NCBI RefSeq assembly: GCF_030272615.1
Contig: NC_081408.1
Span: 308,526,450-308,590,449, forward strand
DNA length: 64,000 nucleotides
DNA from: Cryptomeria japonica
Lineage: Eukaryota; Streptophyta; Pinopsida; Cupressales; Cupressaceae
Reading direction: 5' to 3'
Shown: positions 55,599-64,000 of the stretch, piece by piece
How the letters are laid out: every line of letters starts with the position of its first letter
Position numbering within the stretch: position 1 is the first letter of the stretch
Translations under genes and position numbers: made by a program
Notes under the pieces: model-generated
What the model saw: the letters and a program-made list of their open reading frames with translations, nothing else
Told to the model about the DNA's origin: nothing
Databases searched by the model: none

Positions 55599-57609
55599 TG
55601 TAGACACTGAATAATTTAATTAGTACTAATTATTTTCTTCTAATTTCCTATAATTAAATAATTTTTAACTATTTAATTATTGTTCTTCTAAATCATTAAT
55701 TAAATAATCTTCATTATTTAATTAATATTCATCGTTATCTCTTTCTAATCAATTAATCTTGATCTTAATAAACTAATCTAAACTATTCCTCTTCGATTAA
55801 ATAATTCAGTTAATTATATAATCTCTTTATTCTAAGCTAATTATTCGTCCATGATTAAATAATTATTTTTTAATTATTTAATCCCTTTCTCCAAATTCTT
55901 ATAAATTTATTTAATTACCATGTGTGGGTGAAATAAATAAATTTTATTTATTTATTTATGACCCCACTTAACTCTTCCTCTTTCCAATTTGTGTTCCCAC
56001 TTATCTCTTCAAACTTGCTAATTCACCACTAGTCTTTTCCTCCACTTTCATTTTGGCATATTTTAGTGAAAATAGATGTTTCCAATTGATAATTATTTTC
56101 ACTTAACTCTATTTCAATTTGGCATATTTAGTCAAATAGATGTTTCCAATATTCATTTTCACTTAACTCTTTTCATTTCTATTTCTTCCTCAACATTGGT
56201 GTAGGCACCTAAATTTGACTAATCAATTTAATCAAATTTAAATCCCTTGACCATTCCCCTTTTCCAAATCCCTTGAATTATTTAATCTCATTAATTAATT
56301 CTCCCTTGCCATTTCCATAAAATTAATTAATTCAATTAATTAATCCCATTTCCAATCCATGAATTAATTAATCAATTAATTCCCTCCTCTTCCCCCTTTT
56401 CTTAGAATTATTTAAATTCAACTATCCTATTTAGGACACATGGCTCATAACTTTAACCACCTAACTAACCCTCCATCTAACTAACCTTCCCCCTAACTAA
56501 CCCTTCTAGCCTAACCTCCAATCTAACCATGCGTTCTAACCAACCCTATCCCTTCAACCAACCCCAAACTAACCTTATCCTATCATATCCTTACCTCTCC
56601 TCACATGTGTGCGCACACACATAAATCCCTAATTTCTTTATTATTAGGAAATTGATCATATTTTGGGTGGCCTCCTCCCAAAATGGACGTGTCCTTGAGG
56701 ACACATGTCAACCCTTGTTGAGCCACTTGTGTTGCCTTCTCCATCCCCTTCCTTTTCTCTCAAATCCTATTTAATACCCCCCATTTTAGAGCAAATCCTC
56801 CACTTTCATTACATTGCATTGTTATAATGCGGAATTTTATCCATCATTATCACATCCATATTTTCATAATACCCAATTTCATCCCCACTTCATATCATCC
56901 AATACTCATATTTTGAATCCAACCGCCATAATCACATCATGGAGTAATATCAAGCAGTTGTTGCATCAATGAGCACACATTCGAACATGGGATAATCAAA
57001 TCAAAGATTTTTTAATAGAGTTTGCATATTATTTGGTTTTCAATGTCTTTTAATGCTTTATTCATGTCTTGTAACATCCATATCACGAGTTGTTTGAGCT
57101 AATTTTGTTTGTTTTGTTGTCATCACGGGTATTTCAATCTCCCATATTCAAGCACAATTTTCCCTCACAAAATTGGAAATGCATTTTCTTTTTTATCCTC
57201 ACTTAACAAGTCCTCTCATTTAAACTCATCCATTGATTATTTTCAATCTCAAATCAATCTTGGTCATCCAATCAATCCCAATTATCTATAAATTGATCTC
57301 TCATTGCTCATTTGGAACAACCACGCTTCTAGTATCCTTACGTTGTCGATTCCGCTATCATCTTGTCATCCAATGTGCTTTCAATTGTATTTGCACTTGT
57401 AGGTGAGATCCATAAATATAAATTTGAAGGAGAAATAAGACCAATGGAGGAACAATGAAGAAGACACATTGTCTTTTGGTTTGCATTTTGTTTTAGTGTC
57501 TTGTCTTTCATGCCTTTATTGAATGTGTTAGGGGTTGATTTCATAACATTTTAGTTTTGTGGTTGAATAATTTGATGTTATGATGCATTTGCCTAATTCC
57601 TACCTCACA
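55599..57609 (+). repeat. 3' LTR of element B, split by a solo LTR
   Basis: It starts TGTAGACACTGAATAAT and ends CCTACCTCACA. Parts 55,599-56,199 and 57,172-57,609 align with 36,566-37,550. Confidence 0.88.
56200..57171 (+). repeat. Solo LTR inside the B 3' LTR, TSD ATTGG
   Basis: It starts TGTAGGCACCTAAATTTGAC and ends near CCCTCACAAA. ATTGG flanks it (56,195-56,199 and 57,172-57,176); the intact B 5' LTR has one ATTGG at this place (near 37,113), which confirms the insertion. The downstream core CCCCATTTTAGAGCA is shared with the LTR at 42,639. Confidence 0.88.
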
Positions 57610-58547
57610 AATATCATTATCAGAATGTTAGGAGATGGTTTAGTGGGCTTATTTCCTTCACTAGGAATGGTTATTATGATTTTGATCTTCTTGGTTATGA
57701 GAGGCTTGCATCCATGTTGACATTATATGATACTTATGTTGGTTTGATCTAAGAGATTGAATGAGGGTTTTGGGTGTTGTTTTGGCTTCTCTTTAAGGGT
57801 GTTTTGGAGAGGATCATACTTGACACAACATTGTTTATTTGAAGTGTTGGTAGATGGATAGGTTATGGTTTATAGGTTGTCTCTCTTCATTCTATGTTTT
57901 CTCTCATGTTTTGGGAGGATGATGACATATTGTGGGAAACTATGTAGCTATGTGAGTTGCACATGTTGATCATTGTGATTGTTCTTGGTACTACATGTTT
58001 GATTTACTTATCACACCTTGATATGAGTGGTTATTGCTAGACTTGATATGATTTGAGCTTCATTTCAGATTTGGTATTATCCATGCAGTGGGAGTTCCTA
58101 GGTATGTATGTACTTCATTCATAGGCTTTGATAAAGGGAGATCGATTGCAGTTTATGGGTTGATATGATGTTGGCATGAATTTACTGATACTCTTTATAC
58201 CTAGGAGGTATGGATGGTTGGATGTAATGACATGTGTTATGGATGTCATTTCCAATCGTGTGGGTTTTTACTTTATAACATCATCTTGGAGCCTTTGTTA
58301 TGACATTGGATTTTATGCTTGTGTTCATGGATTAGTGCATCTTCACCTCATCTTGTTCCTTTTCTTCCATAGGTGGCATGTTGGAGGATGAGAGAAGTTC
58401 TTGCTTGAGATAGTGGTCACTTGGTTTTATTGCAGGTATCTTATCAGAGCACGAGAGCATGTTGGAGATTCATGTGGTTACATGTATGGATATGATGATG
58501 TATTTCATTGATTGACCCTTATGCAATATATACAACAAGTGGGACAA
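57610..58547 (+). other. Right interior of element E and polypurine tract
   Basis: T/G-rich noncoding DNA like 33.6-35.3 kb. ACAACAAGTGGGACAA (58,532-58,547) abuts the 3' LTR and is the probable polypurine tract. Confidence 0.65.
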
Positions 58548-59270
58548 TGCTGGAAAATAAGGTGTTGTACACCTTGCATAATAATGTTAATTGTAATATT
58601 AAATATTTATTATGTAATGTTGCATATGGACATGTAACATGTAGAGATTCCTTGAGAATATTCTTGGGGCCACTTGATGAGTTGCATTGTAACATTGGGA
58701 TTATTATATTGTAATTATTTAATATTGAAGAAATATTTTTTAAAAGTGAAAACTTAGTACCCAATATTAAATGTGGGGTCAAGGGTAGTTAGCACATGGT
58801 TTTGCCACATGGTTTTGTGGCACATAGTTTTACTTTACCATTAGTTGTTTTTGTGTGAGCTTTTATCTATAAAAGCAAGCACATGTTTAGTGGTTAAGGT
58901 TGGATGGTGGTTTTGGGTTGTCATTGTATTGAGTCCTTTGGAGGATTTCATTTGTGAATCATGGCATGGGATATGTGGATTCATGCTTGGACACATGGGA
59001 ATGCATAGTAGGGATAGATGATTCAAAGGTATTCATTGTAACTCTATGTTGTTCTATGGTTGATTAATATAATGGAGTATGGATGCTTTTGGAGGATGGG
59101 TTTTTCCCTCATGAGGGTTTTCCCAGGGTATATCTTATGTTATCTTGTGGTTTGTCTATTTTGAACTTTGCATTATGGTGATTCTATAAGCTTGTATGCA
59201 TGTTTTTCTCTCATGGTTTATGTAGGAGATAGATTAAATGTATATTGGTTTAAAGCATTAATTCCTAACA
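58548..59270 (+). repeat. 3' LTR of element E
   Basis: It starts TGCTGGAAAATAAGG and ends TTAATTCCTAACA, followed by TCTCT. TATA-like CTATAAAAGCAAGC near 58,867. A 14-bp local duplication (GCCACATGGTTTTG) distinguishes it from the 5' LTR. Frames at 58,519-58,782 (-) and 58,508-58,714 (+) are chance. Confidence 0.93.
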
Positions 59271-59275
59271 TCTCT

Positions 59276-60770
59276 CTTCGTTTTAACCTTAATCAATCCT
59301 TCTTGTCATGCATTTTCCAATAATTTCAACTTGGAAACTCCCAACCCATCCTTCTCCCCTTCCTCCAGACATTGTAAACAAGTTTGGTTCTCAATAATCT
59401 CCCCTATGATACCCCTTTTCATTGAGTCGAGATTTGCCCTTGACTCATGAAGTTTATCTCTTCTTGCTTCATCAATGCAGGTACCAACATTAACACAATA
59501 TTTTACCCCAACCCCAGAATCTCCTGACTTCCCCTGCATAATCTCCCTACACTTAGAAGGACATGCATTATCTTTAATCTGTAGCACCTTTTTATTGACA
59601 ACTTTACATCCCCCACTAAAAACCTGAGGGTTATTGTGATTCTCTTCCACCTTCTCCACTGTGTCATATTAAGGAGTTACCTCTTTCCACCATATATAAT
59701 TTTTATCTACTATATGCTTGTCACAAAAAGTAGTATTATGCCTAGTTTTAAAGCATCTCCCGCAACGAAAGGTAACTCCTTCAAAGTCCACAGGCTGTAC
59801 CCAACTACCTTTCGAGGTTTAAATATAAATCTTCGATGGAAGTTCATTAGACACATCCATCTCCACCAAAATATGAGCAAAAGTTGTGTGCAGAATATTT
59901 AAAGAACCTTCATTAGTCATAAAAAATCTACCTAAAGTGTTACCAACAACCTCAAAATAGGAGTCAAACCAAAATTGCTTGGAAATATTTGGAAGCCTCA
60001 CCCATAGGGGAATCTGATTGAAGGATTAAGAAAGAGGATTAAAAGTCAGATGCCATGGTTTTAGTATCAATAGATGACTATCCTCTCAAGACCATTGATT
60101 GTGACACAAGATCATGTTCTTGTCCATCTCATTATCAAACACTACAACAAAAAATCCTCAAGCATGCTGATAAGTTTGAACACACCCTTCCAAAATGGGC
60201 TCCCAATGAATAGAGATCCACTCATGTAGATCACTAAGACTCGACCACAAACCTTGGAAATATCCAATGAACTTTAACCTTGAGAACACCCTTCCATTAT
60301 GCTCCACTTCCTTCTCCACGTCCTCTATTAGATGAACTATGACATACATATCATTTGTAGCCTTGGGGCTCAAAGATGGGAGCCCTGATGCATGATCATG
60401 TGGATACAGTTGTGCCTTTGTGTGAGGCTCAGAAGATAAAACCCTCCAAACCTTCTCCTTTCCATGATTAGACCTCTTTGGCCATTCTTTCTCTACACCA
60501 AACCCATAAGGGGTTCAAATATCCCAACCTAGCCATGCAGGATTACAACCCCTATCCTCACAATTATAATAGTCATCGTGAGAAAAACAAGCTCTACCCT
60601 TTTTGTCACAAAAAATGTAGCTACATACTCCTTTAGGAGTAATCTTAACAAAGCACGGAAGTGCAACAAACTCGCCATGGTGTAGAAAGGAGCATGCAAA
60701 AGGTTTTTCTCCCGATGAAGCCCTAGTAGTAGAGGCAGTTCACAACATCAACATTATCATCATGCATATG
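59276..60770 (-). pseudogene. LINE2 ORF1-like protein: DUF4283 domain and zinc knuckle
   Basis: On the - strand the decayed reading has RLKFIGYFQGLWSSLSDLHE and WISIHWEPILEG (DUF4283 start), LWVRLPNISKQFWFDSYFE, NTLGRFFM and HILVEMDVSNELPS, then the knuckle C-x2-C-x4-H-x4-C at 59,764-59,723 (CGRCFKTRHNTTFC). This is the nucleic-acid-binding gag-like protein of plant L1 LINEs. Upstream (60,770-60,400) a Cys-rich piece (CSYIFCDKKGRACF) looks like its N-terminus. Stops and frameshifts break it. Before E inserted it ran on into the LINE2 tail at 32,079. Confidence 0.8.
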
Positions 60771-61199
60771 TGTATCCTCACTAGACAACCCTCTTGATAA
60801 AGAAGGATGATTCATCATAGGATATTGCTAAGAGTAAATAGGGAATTGCAAGTTGTCCTTTCTTGCTTTGAGCACCAAGTCCCCACATCATATAATCATG
60901 CCACATGCTCCAAATGATCTCTTCAAATATTTTGTAATCTGCCTGGTTGTAAGGAAATCAAGTTCTGATATTAGTATTTATTCATGCCTTAAATGTTTTT
61001 CCTTCACAAATCTCATTTACTAATTGTGATTTAGCATCAATACCCACCATTTGTTGTCACATAGGTGCACCAATCATTATTTGTAAATGCCAAAACATAC
61101 CACATTCATTCTTATCAAATTATAATATCATCAAAATCACCCAATCCTCATAAAATTTTCCAATTCAACCTATGTGCACCACATGTTTAGGCCATCCAT

Positions 61200-61600
61200 T
61201 AGTCAGCCATATCAGTAGTCATCTTGGTCAGATCATCAACCATCCCATTTCCTTCCCTATAGACATGTCAATTTGAAATCCTGGAATCTATTCAATAATT
61301 ATTGAATCAGTTTGAGCAATCAATCAAGCTTCTATTTGGGCGTTGTATTTTGTCTAATGGAATTAATGATGATAAAAGATTCCCCTTTGAGGTGCAGATG
61401 GCTAGCCTTTAGCTCAACCCCAGTTCCACTCCCATGAGAGTAGCCCTGAACTTTTCAAGATTGTTTGTGGCCTCCCCAAAGTGCATTATTCTTTCAACAA
61501 GGATAATCCCATTGTAATCTCATGCAACACATTCCACACCACTTGGTCCTGAGTTCCCTCTCAAATCTCCATGAAAATTTATTTTGATCCACCCTATCTC
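61200..61600 (-). pseudogene. LINE RNase H fragment upstream of the DUF4283 ORF
   Basis: On the - strand it reads WIKINFHGDLRGNSGPSGVE (first Asp changed to His), YNGIILVERIMHFGEATNN, LEKFRATLMGVEL, and the end motif REGNGMVDDLTK. This is the C-terminal RNase H of a plant LINE ORF2. EN and RT are not seen to its right. It may belong to LINE2 (then RNase H comes before the ORF1-like gene) or to another truncated LINE. Confidence 0.7.
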
Positions 61601-62880
61601 TACATCCATCAACTATACTCCAATTCTAGAATTGGAAGGAAGATCTACCTTTTCAACCCCATTAACATGGGGATTTTGTTTTTTATTTTAATTCCTATTG
61701 ATCATATTTATATGTGTGTGACCATGAATAACATCCAGTTACTTCAAAGTACTCAATTTATAGATTTCACCACTCCAAGCTTCTTCCATTATTACACATT
61801 TAGAGCTTTGTTAGAGGCATGATTTTAAATACTATTTACATAATTAATGGATTCCACTCAAAATTATGTGTCAAGATATCTATAATGAATAATTAAATTA
61901 GTCATTTATTTTGAGTGTGTGGTTTTTCTCTCTACATGTCTATTATATTGTAGACTATAAGGACTTGTATTTTATAGATGAATACATTTGTGTAGTGCCA
62001 AACTCTACAAAGAGAGAATTCATATATCTCCACCATTATCTATTTAAAAAATTGATGCATTTTACATATTATTTTTCAATCGTCTTGAAAATAAGAGAAA
62101 GTATTGAGAGTTTCACTTTGTACTTCAAAAAATAGACAATTACATTTGAAATAGTCATCAATTAAACCAATAAAGTGAAGTGTCATAAATTATATCCTCA
62201 TACAATTCACACTCATTTTGGGCTCACTTTGGTAGTTTTCCTTTATGCCCTTGATTCATCACTGTTTGTGCTCAAGCCATAGCCATATCAGGAAGCCCAA
62301 CAAAAAACCAAGCTCATTGATCTAGATTCCAGCTTAAAAAGCCAGGACTATGGCACCTAGTACCCTAGTCCTCCTAGTCTATCGTGCCTAGCACCATGGT
62401 CCAATCAAAATGGGGATAAATTTGAATCCTTAACGGTCAAGAAGTTTTTAAGTGGGAAAATGATCCCCAATTTTGGCCTTCTTAAAAATTTTAACATAAA
62501 AAGTGTGAAATTGTGTATAAATACAGCTCCCACCCCTAACACAATCATGGTTACAGGGTTTGGAATCGATTGTCCAACCTTGTAGCCCAAACACACATTG
62601 AAATACAAAAATAGGTCAAGTGCAGTCAATATTAGGAACTTTTATTAATGAAAATAGATTGATTACATGCTTGCAGGCACTCACATGTCCCTTACATCCA
62701 TCTCATTGGTCCCACATGTAGTCATAATGACCACCATCCTTATTACAAAAGAAAGAACAAACATAAGTATACTTGGATTAGTTTCCCCCTATCTATTGCT
62801 CCTTAGCTACTCCAGGACTTATTGTTGATGATCTCCTATGCCTCTTTATGTGTTTAAATATTTGATCCTCATTGGAGGAT
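61601..62880. other. Unassigned DNA, including a probable LTR of element F
   Basis: No gene recognised from 61,601 to about 62,150. The part 62,200-62,890 may be the 3' LTR of the - strand gypsy element: on the - strand TTGGGATTGGGGAGG (62,906-62,892) could be its polypurine tract and TGACATGGATATCC the LTR start. No second copy is available, so this stays tentative. Confidence 0.35.
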
Positions 62881-62959
62881 ATCCATGTCAACCTCCCCAA
62901 TCCCAAAAAGTAATGTAACATGTGCACAAGACCCATATGGTTAAAGTGGGTTTAAATCT

Positions 62960-64000
62960 AGGTGCATAATTATCTAGATGTTATTTTACCCCATATCCAT
63001 CATGTGACAAGTTCCATTAGCTTTGCAAGGCATAAAAAATATCTGCATGCTTTTGACATCTGGTCCAATCTGAATTCTTCTAGGACGCTCCTACATCAGA
63101 CCCTCAAGGATATTTGAAAAGTGTGCCACATACATTACTAGGTTTGTTTCAAACTATTTTAGTTCCTTCTCTCATACCCAAGTTGTGTCCTCCACTGGTC
63201 TTTTCTTCCATTTGGCTAGATACTCCTTATTATGGGTGTTGTGTCTAATTTGACTATCTAGGATCTGTTCAATCTATTTTGATGGTAATTTTATTTTTTG
63301 TGGTAATTCTTCTATGTCATCCTCTTGTGCTCCCTAAAACTAATAGATATATGCAATGTTGAAAATTGGTGAAATGTCTACACCCTTCGGTAATTCTACT
63401 TCATAGGCATTTCTGAAATCAAACTTCCAGATGATTTTGCAAGGCCCAAACTTCTTCATCTTTATCTTATTATATATGCCTACTAGATTTCTCTCCTTCC
63501 AAAGATACACCATGAATTTATCTCCAACCTCAAATTCCTTTTGTCTTCACTCGATGTCTTCTCGCTCCTTGTACTGGTTGTTCATGGTCTCCAAGTGTTG
63601 TTTGACCTCCTTGTAGATAATCTTCATATATTTTATGAACTCATTTGCCTTTGTGGTCTACTTATCTTGTGGGTTGTTGTCCCGGAGTTTGGTCACTCCT
63701 CTAGGGTACAGTCCAATTTCGATCTCAAATGGTGTTCTTCTAGTGCTCCAATTTATTGAATTGTTGAATGTGAACTCTACTTGTGGCAAGATCAAGACCC
63801 AATTCCTAGTATTATCTCTTACCAAGCATCTAAGCAAGCTTCCCAAGATTTTGTTCACTACTTTTGTCTATCAATTGGTTTGTGGGTGAAATATTGAGGT
63901 GCCCTTTACATTTGTCTGCATCTTCTTCCATAGTATCCTCCAAAAGTATTTAGTAAACTTGGTATCCCAATCTGAAATAATACTCTTCAATACACTGTGT
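62960..64000 (-). pseudogene. Element F: chromovirus gypsy integrase C-terminus and chromodomain
   Basis: Reading from the window end on the - strand: SDWDTKFTKYFWRILWKK (integrase second Asp), FHPQTN, then VEFTFNNSINWSTRRTPFEI (63,835-63,720), the KFMVYLWKERN linker, and a chromodomain (KEYLAKWKKRPVEDTTW near 63,235-63,180). The chromodomain binds histone marks and marks chromoviruses, a different Ty3/gypsy branch from A and B. A TGA at 63,174-63,172 stands where Arg is usual (WVREKEL). More stops occur, so it is inactive. The rest lies right of the window. Confidence 0.82.

Larger units (their letters stand above)
36566..57609 (+). mobile_element. Element B: Tat-related LTR element without pol, with nested insertions
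   Basis: LTRs 36,566-37,550 and 55,599-57,609 (the latter split by a solo LTR) share long blocks. Flanks AGCAT and AATAT differ by two transitions and may be the decayed TSD. The primer-binding site follows the 5' LTR. The region before the 3' LTR matches element A in its stem-loops, purine runs and GTGATTxGAGTxGTCGGGATGG block. No RT, RNase H or integrase motif exists; the middle is low-complexity N/Q/T- and P/S-rich reading. Without nested DNA it is about 11.5 kb. Confidence 0.8.
32080..59270 (+). mobile_element. Element E: copia-type LTR element without coding capacity, split by B
   Basis: LTRs of 708 bp (32,080-32,787) and 723 bp (58,548-59,270) in the same orientation are flanked by a perfect TSD TCTCT. 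The primer-binding site is of initiator tRNA-Met type. After removing element B and an inserted LTR, the interior is about 3.8 kb and has no gag or pol motif. This makes it a non-autonomous, LARD-like copia derivative. Confidence 0.88.

Noticed and set aside
61911-62135. 74-residue ORF resembling an element pol fragment by its aromatic-rich composition
   Set aside because: No conserved catalytic motif could be placed, and the frame is AT-biased.
62512-62525. TATA-like GTATAAATAC suggesting a + strand promoter
   Set aside because: No coding region follows on the + strand and the region is more likely part of a - strand gypsy LTR; a single AT-rich word is weak evidence.

Overview
The window is plant nuclear DNA made almost entirely of transposable elements. 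I found no intact host gene. The likely source is a large-genome seed plant, probably a gymnosperm such as a conifer. The grounds are Tat-lineage Ty3/gypsy elements with two RNase H domains, long AT-rich LTRs, large LTR elements without pol genes, L1-type LINEs and deep nesting. The species is inference; the element families are read from protein motifs, LTR ends, primer-binding sites and target-site duplications (TSDs).

Left part (1-15.5 kb). Element A (1-8,540, + strand) is the 3' part of a Tat-lineage Ty3/gypsy element: G-patch remnant, reverse transcriptase, vestigial RNase H, archaeal-type RNase H, integrase, stem-loops, polypurine tract and 3' LTR. A probable LTR on the - strand, a solo copia-type LTR (11,592-11,921) and unassigned AT-rich DNA follow.

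Middle (14.4-29.1 kb). Element D (- strand) has a copia-like 3' LTR and one long decayed ORF, split by two insertions: element C (17,047-24,408, LTRs, four zinc knuckles, no pol) and a solo LTR (25,350-26,786). Upstream of the D ORF lies an array of about 17 diverged 34-bp palindromes. C and D both encode a helical domain, a charged linker and a coiled coil instead of replication enzymes.

Right part (31.9-61.6 kb) is a five-level nest. LINE2 (- strand) is split by element E (LTRs 32,080-32,787 and 58,548-59,270, perfect TSD TCTCT). E contains element B (36,566-57,609), a pol-less relative of A. B contains an A-family solo LTR (47,350-54,844), and that LTR contains LINE1 (47,932-54,078, - strand). 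LINE1 has EN-RT-RNase H followed by an extra ORF of about 500 codons and lacks the usual ORF1. B also holds two further solo LTRs. The window ends in a chromodomain gypsy element on the - strand (about 62.96-64.0 kb).

All coding regions are decayed. In A every pol stop that family alignment can interpret fits a C-to-T change in CGA or CAG, the contexts of plant DNA methylation, so this looks like long-silenced heterochromatin. The most notable observations are the covarying palindrome array, the LINE with an ORF after RNase H, the shared accessory-protein architecture in three retroelements, and the paired stem-loops with purine runs just before the 3' LTR in A and B.
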